From Legionella sp. 515359 (GTDB taxonomy: Bacteria; Pseudomonadota; Gammaproteobacteria; Legionellales; Legionellaceae): a stretch of DNA of 51,431 nt. This document shows, piece after piece, positions 1-8,078 of this stretch. Below the pieces are notes generated by a model. That model saw nothing but the letters and a program-made list of their open reading frames with translations, was not told where the DNA came from and did not search any database. Location of the stretch: contig JAPCYN010000025.1 in assembly GCA_025941565.1 (NCBI GenBank), forward strand, positions 1-51,431. The letters are read 5' to 3'. The stretch's first letter is position 1. Each line of letters begins with the position of its first letter. Both the position numbers and the translations under genes were made by a program.

Positions 1-34
<34 letters not shown>

Positions 35-817
35 ATTAAAAGGCACCAAAGTGACTTAAAGTGCCCACACAGTTTGTCTTCTCTCTTCTTAATGAACCTG
101 CCCCGGAGGCGTGCTGCGTATTCTACTGATTTCGCTCACCATGTCAAACACTTTTTTCATTTTTTTAAAAAAAATCACGTATATAAAAATTCAACTCTGG
201 AGAAGAATATATATTAATGAGTTGAAAGTAATGCCTTACTAATCACTCGAAATTTGAAGTTTAAACATTCTTTGGCTCAGAGGGATGCGATAAGTATTTT
301 AATTTCTACTCTCATCTTGAAATACTCGGATCCATTCTTTTATTTGCCAGGACCATATATATGGAAATACGGGTATCCTCGAAGAGAAATATGCCTGCAC
401 TTTTGGCAGGCCATGTACACTGCAGTACAATTTCGTCCTGAAGATTATCTGCTTGTTCTGCATAACCCTATAACTATCGTGGTCATAATATGCTATGGAT
501 TGGATAATCATGTCTCCTCTCAGATGCAGCTTGTTCAGAAATCTGGATTCACATCTTGAAACAAGAGAGTGTAGAAAGGGGTAAAGAGCTTAGGCCAGTA
601 AAAAAAGCCAAGTGCATCCGCGAATTATTTAATGTGTGCATTGCCTCATCTATTGAAATGCGCTAAGCAACGAACATCTAAATACAAACCTCCGATAGTT
701 ATCCCTATTATGTTCATATATCGATACATTATGAGAATCACATGATTTATTGATAATTATTTTTTTACAAGTCTGGCTATCCCTCTTTTTTTTTGTTAAT
801 CTTCGCCATTCAACTAT
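35..817. other. long region without a convincing gene, between 16S end and 4.5S RNA
   Basis: About 780 bases with no recognisable protein or RNA gene. I looked for tRNA T-loop signatures and 23S/5S starts and saw none. It holds an AT palindrome (ATTTTTTT followed by AAAAAAAAT near 157-173), a 12-base palindrome CCATATATATGG at 353-364, and a small hairpin GCCTGC/GCAGGC at 393-398 and 406-411. One open frame of 101 codons (254-559) begins with TTG, has no ribosome binding site and no family resemblance. The first 60 or so bases probably belong to a normal 16S spacer; the rest is unexplained. Confidence 0.6.
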
Positions 818-930
818 GGTGGCTCTATTGGTCCCTTCGCGGCGATAGATCGTGAACCCCGTCAGGCCCGGAAGGGAGCAGCGGTAACGATTGATTCGAG
901 CGCCGGAGTGTGGCTCTTAGAGCTGCCGCC
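818..930 (+). ncRNA. ffs: 4.5S RNA of the signal recognition particle
   Basis: The RNA partner of Ffh in co-translational targeting to the inner membrane. The signature is the conserved Ffh-binding apical loop GTCAGGCCCGGAAGGGAGCA at 861-880, very close to the E. coli 4.5S loop. The 5' arm GGTGGCTCT (818-826) can pair with the 3' arm around 918-930, giving a rod of about 113 nt, the usual length for a short bacterial SRP RNA. The ends are estimated from pairing. dnaX starts 19 bases downstream with no terminator between; the order scr/ffs-dnaX-ybaB-recR is also known from Bacillus. Confidence 0.93.
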
Positions 931-948
931 CAACTTGTGAAAACATGT

Positions 949-2601
949 ATGAGCTATCTGGCACTTGCCCGTAAATGGCGACCACGCACATTTTCCCAAC
1001 TGGTTGGCCAAGACCACATAAATAAAGCATTGATCAATGCGCTCAATCAACAGCGCTTACATCATGCTTATCTCTTTACCGGCACCCGCGGTGTAGGAAA
1101 GACCAGTATTGCTCGCATTTTAGCTAAATCACTTAATTGTGAGAAAGGTATTAGCTCGGATCCCTGTTTGCAATGCAATATCTGTCATTCAATTGAACAA
1201 GGCCGGTTCATTGACTTAATTGAAATTGATGGTGCATCCAAAACGCGAGTCGAAGACACTCGTGATTTATTAGATAACGTACCCTATGCTCCAGCTATTG
1301 GCCGTTTTAAAATCTATTTAATTGATGAAGTACACATGCTCTCCCAACATAGTTTTAATGCACTGCTAAAAACTCTGGAGGAGCCACCAGAACATGTTAA
1401 ATTTATTTTAGCTACCACCGATCCGCAAAAACTGCCTGTAACCGTTTTATCTCGTTGCTTACAATTTAATCTGAAGCACTTGCCTACAGAGTTAATCAGC
1501 CAACATTTGCAGTTGATTCTCAAAGAGGAACAACTTGATTTTGAAATTCAAGCTGTAGATATATTGGCTCAGTCTGCGCGAGGCAGCATGCGTGATGCGT
1601 TAAGTCTTTTGGATCAAGCCATTACGAGTTGCGACACCCAATTACGTGCACATGATGTCAAAATGATACTCGGTTATACTCAACAAGATTATGCACTGCA
1701 GTTACTGCACGCCTTAGCTGAACAAAATGCCTCTGGCGTATTAAGAATCAGCCAATGCATCTCAAGCGAAGGCGGGCATTTTCAGTATGTTCTGGATGAA
1801 CTACTGAACCATCTTCATCAAATAGCTCTATATCAAACTATTGGAGATAATAATCCCCTAATTAGTCCGCCATCAGAAATTATGGCTCTAGCACCACTCA
1901 TTTCTGCCGAAGACACCCAATTGTTTTATCAAATTGGACTTAAAGGACGTGAGGAAATTCATCTTGCTCCGACGTTGATCATTGGCTTTAATATGACCCT
2001 GCTACGCATGCTCACTTTTAGACCTGCACCCAAAGAAGCGCTTCCCTCTTTAGCATCCTATAAAAATCCCGTGCCGGTTCAGCCGCAACCACCTCTTTCT
2101 TTGCAAGAGCAAGCCCCCGTGTGTGCTCCAGAAATGCCCCCTCAGACTCCACCTGCTCCTGATACCAATGCAGATGATAAAGAAGAAGAACCTGCGCAGG
2201 CGATTAATCAGGAATCCAAAGATTGGGCAAGTATCATCCCTCATCTCAAACTCACTGGTTTGGCGCTCAACGCAGCAGAAAATGCTGAACTAATCGCAAA
2301 AGACGGACGCGAGATTACTTTACGTGTGGCAAAAGGACATCAGTCTCTGTTCACGCCAACGATACTCTCACGGATTGAAACATCACTAAGTCAATATTTC
2401 CAAAATCAAGTAAAAATTATTCTAAACAGCGATGAGTTAGTTCAATCCTCTCCAGCACAACAAAAAGAGCAGGCAACGCAACAAAAACAACTAAAAGCAG
2501 AAGCAGCATTAAACAATGACCCAATGTTCCAACAGCTTCAACAAGAATTTTCAGCGGAATTGGTCAGAAATTCTATTGTCCCGCTAAAAGATGACTTATA
2601 A
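949..2601 (+). CDS. dnaX: DNA polymerase III subunits gamma/tau
   Basis: Clamp-loader ATPase subunit that opens the beta clamp and loads it at primed sites, and through tau tethers the polymerases. Walker A GTRGVGKT is at residues 45-52, the zinc cysteines at C64, C73, C76 and C79, a Walker B LIDEVHML near 126, and a sensor SRC motif near 168. A proline-rich linker follows the clamp-loader core, then a tau-like C-terminal domain. I start it at ATG 949 because the protein then begins MSYLALARKWRP, as in the family; an in-frame GTG at 910 lies inside the 4.5S RNA and is not credible. I see no in-frame A-AAA-AAG slippery heptamer like that making gamma in E. coli, so only the tau form may be made. 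First gene of dnaX-ybaB-recR. Confidence 0.96.
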   Translation: MSYLALARKWRPRTFSQLVGQDHINKALINALNQQRLHHAYLFTGTRGVGKTSIARILAKSLNCEKGISSDPCLQCNICHSIEQGRFIDLIEIDGASKTRVEDTRDLLDNVPYAPAIGRFKIYLIDEVHMLSQHSFNALLKTLEEPPEHVKFILATTDPQKLPVTVLSRCLQFNLKHLPTELISQHLQLILKEEQLDFEIQAVDILAQSARGSMRDALSLLDQAITSCDTQLRAHDVKMILGYTQQDYALQLLHALAEQNASGVLRISQCISSEGGHFQYVLDELLNHLHQIALYQTIGDNNPLISPPSEIMALAPLISAEDTQLFYQIGLKGREEIHLAPTLIIGFNMTLLRMLTFRPAPKEALPSLASYKNPVPVQPQPPLSLQEQAPVCAPEMPPQTPPAPDTNADDKEEEPAQAINQESKDWASIIPHLKLTGLALNAAENAELIAKDGREITLRVAKGHQSLFTPTILSRIETSLSQYFQNQVKIILNSDELVQSSPAQQKEQATQQKQLKAEAALNNDPMFQQLQQEFSAELVRNSIVPLKDDL

Positions 2602-2639
2602 TGTATTGAGTTTAAACCTAAACCTATGAGGTCCTAATA

Positions 2640-2975
2640 ATGGATATGAATCAAAATCTTGGCAATCTGATGAAAGAAGCACAAAAGATGCAACAACGTA
2701 TGCAAGAAGCACAACAACAACTAAGTCAATTAGTTGTTACAGGTGAAGCAGGCGGCGGTATGGTAGTTATTAAAATGAATGGCCGACATGATGCTACTGA
2801 AGTTAAAATCAAACCTACAATGATGGAAGAAGATGTAGAAATGCTGGAAGATTTAGTTGCTGCAGCAATCAATGATGCGGTAAGAAAAATTGAAAAAGCA
2901 TCTAAAGAAAAGATCAGTCAATTAACAGCAGGTCTCAACATTCCAACTGACTTAATGGGCGACGATAAGGAATAG
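2640..2975 (+). CDS. ybaB: nucleoid-associated protein, YbaB/EbfC family
   Basis: Small dimeric DNA-binding protein, 111 residues, the usual family length. It begins with the typical helix rich in Met and Gln ([20 protein letters not shown]) and carries the conserved core [10 protein letters not shown] and [14 protein letters not shown]. The start ATG at 2640 has a GAGGT ribosome site at 2628-2632. It lies between dnaX and recR, its nearly invariant position in bacteria, with 38 bases to dnaX and 8 to recR. Its role in RecR-linked repair or in gene regulation is inferred from the family. Confidence 0.95.
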   Translation: MDMNQNLGNLMKEAQKMQQRMQEAQQQLSQLVVTGEAGGGMVVIKMNGRHDATEVKIKPTMMEEDVEMLEDLVAAAINDAVRKIEKASKEKISQLTAGLNIPTDLMGDDKE

Positions 2976-2983
2976 TCCTAACG

Positions 2984-3577
2984 ATGGATATGTTAAACCG
3001 CTTGGTAGAAGCACTCCGCTGTCTGCCAGGTGTAGGACCAAAATCAGCACAGCGTATGGTGTTTCATTTACTCCAGCATCAAAGACAGAGGGGATTACAC
3101 CTTGCATCATGTCTAGAGCAGGCAATGAGCAACATTCACCATTGTGAGCGCTGTGCTAATTATACAGAACAAAAAATGTGTGCCCTTTGCCAAAATCCAA
3201 ATCGGGATGCATCGCTGCTTTGTGTCGTGGAAAGTCCAGCTGATGTATCTGCTATAGAACAAAGCCATGCTTTTCAAGGTAAGTATTTTGTTCTCATGGG
3301 TAAAATATCTCCACTGGATGGCTTAGGACCAGAAGACATAGGATTACCACGTCTTAAAAATCTCATCATTCAAGAAGAAATCAAAGAAGTGATATTGGCG
3401 TTAAGCCCTAGTGTAGAAGGGCAAACTACCATACATTTTATTCACCAGCTTTTGCGTGATTTATCAACAAACATTACTCAATTAGCGCATGGCATCCCTT
3501 CTGGGGGAGAATTAGAGTTTTTGGATGGCACCACTATAGGAAACGCCCTGCGCAACAGAGCAATAATTCATGTTTAA
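2984..3577 (+). CDS. recR: recombination mediator protein RecR
   Basis: Part of the RecFOR pathway, which loads RecA onto SSB-coated gapped DNA. The 197 residues show a helix-hairpin-helix (LPGVGPKSAQR, about 14-24), a four-cysteine zinc finger (C54, C57, C66, C69) and a Toprim domain (LLCVVESPADVSAIE onward), followed by the conserved GIPSGGELEFLDGTTIGNAL near the end. Length and domain order are standard. A second Met at codon 3 is a possible start. Its end overlaps the next gene by 8 bases, so the two are probably translationally coupled. Confidence 0.96.
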   Translation: MDMLNRLVEALRCLPGVGPKSAQRMVFHLLQHQRQRGLHLASCLEQAMSNIHHCERCANYTEQKMCALCQNPNRDASLLCVVESPADVSAIEQSHAFQGKYFVLMGKISPLDGLGPEDIGLPRLKNLIIQEEIKEVILALSPSVEGQTTIHFIHQLLRDLSTNITQLAHGIPSGGELEFLDGTTIGNALRNRAIIHV

Positions 3578-4415
3578 AACAGTATACCGCAATAAATACA
3601 TTCTCATATTGATGCTGCTTCTCATTTCTGGGTTTGCAAATGCATCTTTTTACAAAAGTTTATGGCCAAAATGGGAGGTCAATAACCCTTTATCAAAAGA
3701 AGTTATTTCTCATCAGTTTTGGCAAACTTTTCTAAATCGCCGCATTGTCACCAATGAAGAAAATATCAATCTGGTTGATTATGCTCATATGACCCAAACC
3801 GACTTGAATTTGCTTAAAGATTATTTAAAAAGCATGTCAGAAATCAATATTAATAATTACAACCGTAGCGAGCAATTAGCCTATTGGATTAATGTATATA
3901 ACGCTCTGACCGTGCAGATTATAGCTAATTATTATCCAGTTACCACTGTTCAAGAAATTAATATCTCACCAGGATTATTCAGCATAGGCCCATGGGGTGC
4001 GAATCTCATTACCATTAAAGATACTCCCTTAACGATAGATGACATTAATAATCGCATTATTAGAGCGATTTGGAATGATCCCCGGACGCATTATGCTGTA
4101 AACAATGGTACGATTGGCGCCCCCAATCTTAGTAGAAAAATCTATCAGGGAAAACTTCTTGAAGAACAATTAAATCAAGCGGCCTCAAATTACATTAACT
4201 CACTTAGAGGAGTAAATGTCATCGAAGGAAAACTGATCATTTCTAAATTATATGATTGGTATCAAGAAGATTTTGGCGGAACCAAACAAGATGTAATTTT
4301 TCATTTATTACAATTTGCAAAAGAGCCTTTACAAAGCCAACTGAAGCACATAAATACCATTGACAGTTACATGTATAATTGGCATATAAATAGTCCTTCT
4401 ACCGATCACGAATAA
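3570..4415 (+). CDS. secreted DUF547 family protein
   Basis: 281 residues with an N-terminal hydrophobic segment (about 11-24) ending in ANA, which looks like a Sec signal peptide, so the protein is probably periplasmic or exported. The body fits the DUF547 family: YWINVYNALTVQIIANYYP (about 106-124), then FSIGPWGANLITI and the INNRIIRAIWNDPRTHYAVN block, and a C-terminal LYDWYQEDFGG. The biochemical role of DUF547 is not known to me. It overlaps recR by 8 bases and has no separate promoter that I can see. Confidence 0.85.
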   Translation: MFKTVYRNKYILILMLLLISGFANASFYKSLWPKWEVNNPLSKEVISHQFWQTFLNRRIVTNEENINLVDYAHMTQTDLNLLKDYLKSMSEININNYNRSEQLAYWINVYNALTVQIIANYYPVTTVQEINISPGLFSIGPWGANLITIKDTPLTIDDINNRIIRAIWNDPRTHYAVNNGTIGAPNLSRKIYQGKLLEEQLNQAASNYINSLRGVNVIEGKLIISKLYDWYQEDFGGTKQDVIFHLLQFAKEPLQSQLKHINTIDSYMYNWHINSPSTDHE

Positions 4416-4468
4416 AAACACAACAATAAAAAATTATTTCTGTCTCTCTAAACCGCGAAAAACAAGAG

Positions 4469-4474
4469 TATACT
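4469..4474 (+). promoter_or_regulatory. candidate -10 element (TATACT) for the small basic protein
   Basis: TATACT sits 31 bases before the ATG at 4505 and would start transcription near 4481, just ahead of the ribosome site at 4491-4497. The -35 region is weak, so this is a tentative call. Confidence 0.35.
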
Positions 4475-4504
4475 CGCTCAATTTAATTACGAGGAGAGTT
4501 GCAT

Positions 4505-4681
4505 ATGAATCTGGGAGGATTTTCTTGGAAAAGATTGATCGGAATCTCTGCACTTAAAGCTAAAATTTCACGAAAGATTGGTATTCCCCTAACTAAATCA
4601 GGTAGAGAAAGAAAACTTGGTGCACTAATTATAAAATATTTGCGTTTGTATTTCTTAGAAGGGAAGAAAAAAAAGGGCTAA
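4505..4681 (+). CDS. small highly basic protein of unknown function
   Basis: 58 residues, rich in Lys and Arg, starting at the ATG at 4505 because GAGGAGAG (4491-4498) is at the right distance; a TTG six bases upstream is also in frame. The N-terminal half carries a striking pattern GGFSWKR...G(I/L)SxxKxxISRKxGIPLTKSGRxRKxG, which I vaguely associate with short proteins scattered through bacteria but cannot assign to a named family. The C-terminal part has a short hydrophobic helix (about 37-50) then GKKKKG. Such charge suggests binding to nucleic acid or membrane, which is inference. It stands alone, with its own likely promoter, between the DUF547 gene and the kinase-like gene. Confidence 0.7.
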   Translation: MNLGGFSWKRLIGISALKAKISRKIGIPLTKSGRERKLGALIIKYLRLYFLEGKKKKG

Positions 4682-4956
4682 TTATTTAATGAGCAACGAA
4701 TACACTAATGTTCTATCTGAGAACTCTGTATATTTCCTATGAATTCTTTTTGGTTCAAAAAATTTAAAAGCGGCATTCATCTTGTATAAAGAAAAAATAA
4801 AATAGAAACAGAGTTCGATTTAAATCTATATAGTTTTTTGGAACGATTGGCGATTTATGTAATCGAGACTAAATCAATTATTTTTTCTTTATCCGAACAT
4901 TTTTAGAAAACACTGATAAAATTATAAGAAGAGAGAAAGTAATTCACGAGAAAGCT

Positions 4957-6804
4957 ATGTTTGCTAAATTTACCAATCTGTTTTCTACTCAAAAACCCGA
5001 ATTACCGCCCAAAAAAGAAATGGGGCTTCTTAAGGATTTTGATCCAGGTGTATTACCCTCTAAGGATATGAAACGATTTACAAAGGAAATAAATGAGCTG
5101 ATAAGCCAATATAATAAAACAGATGACTCCGAAAAAATAGCGATTTTAAAGGGAATACAGGAAAAAATAAAGGAAGTCGAGTACAGGTATCGACAACAGC
5201 ACTTTGCAAAGTCTCCAGGTTATCTACAAGCTCAAGCTTTTCTATTTAAAGAAATACAATATCAATACGCCAGTTTAGGAACTACCTCTTTAGCGCCTGC
5301 ACACTCTTCCCCCCTTACAGAGATAATTGCAAACATGTCTTCTGAAAAAGCAGATAAACTGCTTAGCATTTTAGTAGATGCTACCAAAGACAGAGAAAAT
5401 GAAGGAAAAAAATTAAACACAGAGCTAAGTAATTTATATGAAAAAACAGATAAAAGTCCAGAAGCGAATGCTTTTCGCAAATTTCTTAGCACACACGAAA
5501 TATCCTTTTTAGGTGGTGGAAATTCTAAAAATTTTAGAGTAGTTGGAACAAGCGATGGTAAGGAGGAAGTTCTCAAGGTCGATTACCGTTTAAGCATGCC
5601 TAAAAATGTTGAAGCTCATCTACGTGAGGAAATAACTGATTTATTCACACCAGTATATGCCGAACGCTCCGCAACATGTGTTGACTCAAAGGGAAATACA
5701 ATTAATAGAGGCATTGTTGTTACCGATTATTGTAAGGAAGGCAGTGTAATAGACTATCGCACAACAAATTTAAAAGAGATAGTGGTACAAACAGGCTCAA
5801 TTTTTCAACAAATGGCCGGTGCAATGTTAGACATTCAGGATGCTCATTGTATGTTTCCTGATGCCAAAATTACCAATTGGTTAGTCGATGAAAAAGGTAA
5901 CATTCGGATTGGTGATACCAAAAGTTTTCTTTTTACAGATGAACAGGGCAAGTATAAGTCAGACATTCCTGGAAATGAGTATTGTAGTTTTCTAAATACT
6001 CCTGATTTTGTGCCTCCAGAGTTTTTGGATTCATCGTTTGATGCAGATGCCGCACACGCTTATATTCTTGGTAAGAATCTGTACTATTTTACTTCCGGTA
6101 AAGTTGGGGAGATAGATGATGGTGCTAAATTCGATTTTAATAGAATCTTTTTTAAAATTCCAGATATAGGACCAGCTTATAGAACGCTAATTGAAGCTTT
6201 AGTTAAACCCGATCCTGCGAAGCGTATGCCAGTCCGAGAAGCGTTGGATCAGCTATTTATAATTAATAACCCTGCTTTCAGAGATGTTTTTACTGAACTT
6301 AAGGCCTTGAAATTTGGCGAAAATGATAAAATAATGAACCAATACATTCGCGAAAGACAACAATCAATTAATGCCACCAGTGATGCAAAAGAGCAGGCAA
6401 GAATATTGCTTGATTTAAAAAAAACTGTAACTGCATTGAAAAACGATAAAGCGGCACAAGAAGTAAGAGATATTATTGATGATTATCGAGCGACTGCTGG
6501 CCTGTTTACAGTAGGAAAAAATGCTAAAGCAAATAGAATTGAACAGTCAATGAGTCAATTATCAATTGAAGAACGATGTCATTTTATGGACACTCCAAAA
6601 TCAAAAGATGTAATGAAAGCAATTGCTTCTCATCGTCATTGGGGGAAAAGTGGTAAAGTATATCTTACTGAAACAGGTGAAATTGATACAGAAAAAGCAG
6701 CAAAACATTTTAAAGATTTTAAAGTAAAATTTAACGAACAATTAAAAAAGGAACCTAAAACAGAACAAATTGAAGAAAAACCAACCAAATCATTGGAACT
6801 CTAA
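4957..6804 (+). CDS. divergent protein-kinase-like protein, candidate Dot/Icm effector
   Basis: 615 residues without a signal peptide. A kinase fold can be read from about 183 to 440: a glycine loop FLGGGNSKNF (184-193), the ATP-anchoring lysine K207 (EVLKVDY), a catalytic loop DAKITNWL with D302, K304 and N307 standing for HRDxKxxN, the metal aspartate D320 in IGDTKSF in place of DFG, and a closing helix PAKRMPVREALDQLF (about 420-434) as in the last subdomain of Ser/Thr kinases. Subdomain residues needed for catalysis therefore seem present though the usual HRD and DFG wording is lost. The N-terminal 180 residues and the C-terminal 175 are helical and unassigned. The tail is acidic, with EQIEEKP close to the end, resembling the E-block found in Legionella type IVB substrates. 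The ankyrin gene follows after 17 bases. Known LegK kinases are the nearest concept; I cannot say which, if any, is orthologous. Confidence 0.72.
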   Translation: MFAKFTNLFSTQKPELPPKKEMGLLKDFDPGVLPSKDMKRFTKEINELISQYNKTDDSEKIAILKGIQEKIKEVEYRYRQQHFAKSPGYLQAQAFLFKEIQYQYASLGTTSLAPAHSSPLTEIIANMSSEKADKLLSILVDATKDRENEGKKLNTELSNLYEKTDKSPEANAFRKFLSTHEISFLGGGNSKNFRVVGTSDGKEEVLKVDYRLSMPKNVEAHLREEITDLFTPVYAERSATCVDSKGNTINRGIVVTDYCKEGSVIDYRTTNLKEIVVQTGSIFQQMAGAMLDIQDAHCMFPDAKITNWLVDEKGNIRIGDTKSFLFTDEQGKYKSDIPGNEYCSFLNTPDFVPPEFLDSSFDADAAHAYILGKNLYYFTSGKVGEIDDGAKFDFNRIFFKIPDIGPAYRTLIEALVKPDPAKRMPVREALDQLFIINNPAFRDVFTELKALKFGENDKIMNQYIRERQQSINATSDAKEQARILLDLKKTVTALKNDKAAQEVRDIIDDYRATAGLFTVGKNAKANRIEQSMSQLSIEERCHFMDTPKSKDVMKAIASHRHWGKSGKVYLTETGEIDTEKAAKHFKDFKVKFNEQLKKEPKTEQIEEKPTKSLEL

Positions 6805-6821
6805 TGTGGGGACACTAAAAA

Positions 6822-7997
6822 ATGAATTTTGATGCATTATGCTTAGAATTAGGAATCAGGGCTGATCAACCTGTAGCAAGAAGATTAGAATTGTTAAGAG
6901 ATTGGTTTCAAAAAAATATATCGTCTGATTTCCATTCTTCTGAAAATGACGAGGATCAATTCGAACAATACAAACAAATAACGGAAATGTATTTAGATGT
7001 TATTCTTCCCGAAATAACCCATGATATAGCGAAAGCAAATCCAAAGTTTAATGGAGAAAATTTGGTTTCTTTTTTATCATTTATAGGATTCGATCGTGTT
7101 CTTGCTTCTTTGAAACCAGAAAAAACGTTCTTAAATACTAAAAATTTAAATGGCTTAACTCCATTACATCAGGCTGCTCTGGAAGGAAATATTAATACAG
7201 TCTATGTGCTGCTTTCTCTTGGTGCAGATCCAAACATTCTTAATAAACGAAAACAGTATCCTTTATTTAGTGCATTAATTTTACCAATACTTCATGAGGA
7301 TGAGTTAAAACAAAATAAAATACAAATTTTTAATTTGCTAAAAGGGAACGTAAATCAATTTTCAAATCAAGATGATAATGGTGATACCGTCTTACATCAG
7401 ATGACGTTGCATGGATTTGTTACCTTAATTAAAGACACTCTGGCAACACATCCCGAACTAGCCTCTATAAAAAATAAACATTCTCATTATCCAATACATA
7501 CCGCAATTCTGAACGATCAAATAGAAAGCGTTATTCCATTACTTCAAATTAACAATGGTAGTACTCTAAAGGACTCCAACGGCTGGATGGCCATACATTA
7601 TGCAGCTCGCTATGCCAACGAAGAACTACTCGAAGAATGTTGTAAGTTCACTAAAAATAAAGATACCAAAGATATAATGGGAAAAACTCCTTTAATGCTT
7701 GCTGCTGAGTTAGGGAGGCTTTCTGCTGTAAAAACACTCATTGAATATGGAGCACAGATAGATCTTACTGATTCCGCTGGTCTTAGTGTTCTTCACCATG
7801 CAGTAAAATCAGGAAATCTAAATCTAGTGTGTTGGCTAATAGAAAATACGAATTTAGACATCAATGCAAGGGATAACCAGAATAATACGCCTCTACACAT
7901 GAGCGAAACAAGTGTAAGTGGGGCTACTGATATGGAAAAAATCACTGCTTTTTTATTAGAGCATGGTGCAAGTTCAACACCTACAGTCCCCTACTGA
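6822..7997 (+). CDS. ankyrin-repeat protein, candidate Dot/Icm effector
   Basis: 391 residues. Ankyrin units are clear at about 110-139 (NGLTPLHQAALEGN...LSLGADPN), 187-218, 253-285, 287-316 (GKTPLMLAAELGRL), 319-350 (GLSVLHHAVKSGN) and 354-385 (NNTPLHM...LLEHGAS), with a degenerate unit between the first two. The first 100 residues are helical and match no family I know. There is no signal peptide or membrane segment. The start ATG follows a GGGGA ribosome site, 17 bases after the kinase-like gene, so the two are probably co-transcribed. Ankyrin proteins of Legionella are frequently translocated into the host, so effector status is likely but inferred. Confidence 0.82.
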   Translation: MNFDALCLELGIRADQPVARRLELLRDWFQKNISSDFHSSENDEDQFEQYKQITEMYLDVILPEITHDIAKANPKFNGENLVSFLSFIGFDRVLASLKPEKTFLNTKNLNGLTPLHQAALEGNINTVYVLLSLGADPNILNKRKQYPLFSALILPILHEDELKQNKIQIFNLLKGNVNQFSNQDDNGDTVLHQMTLHGFVTLIKDTLATHPELASIKNKHSHYPIHTAILNDQIESVIPLLQINNGSTLKDSNGWMAIHYAARYANEELLEECCKFTKNKDTKDIMGKTPLMLAAELGRLSAVKTLIEYGAQIDLTDSAGLSVLHHAVKSGNLNLVCWLIENTNLDINARDNQNNTPLHMSETSVSGATDMEKITAFLLEHGASSTPTVPY

Positions 7998-8012
7998 TAA
8001 GTAATTTACTTT

Positions 8013-8063
8013 CCATAGAAAATCTTGAGATTCGGTTGGACGAAAATCAACTACTTTCTATGG
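8013..8063. terminator. inverted repeat between convergent genes
   Basis: CCATAGAAA (8013-8021) and TTTCTATGG (8055-8063) are perfect 9-base arms around a 33-base interior. It lies between the end of the ankyrin gene and the end of the opposing gene, so it may stop transcription both ways. There is no T-tract, so an ordinary intrinsic terminator is doubtful. Confidence 0.35.
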
Positions 8064-8078
8064 GAGTAGCACTCAAAC

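Noticed and set aside
254-559. 101-codon open frame in the gap after 16S
   Set aside because: It starts with TTG, has no ribosome site, and its translation shows no domain or family look; it overlaps small palindromes typical of non-coding DNA.
949-2601. Programmed -1 frameshift in dnaX giving a gamma form
   Set aside because: No in-frame A-AAA-AAG heptamer with a following stem was seen in the linker region; A-rich runs there are in the wrong phase.
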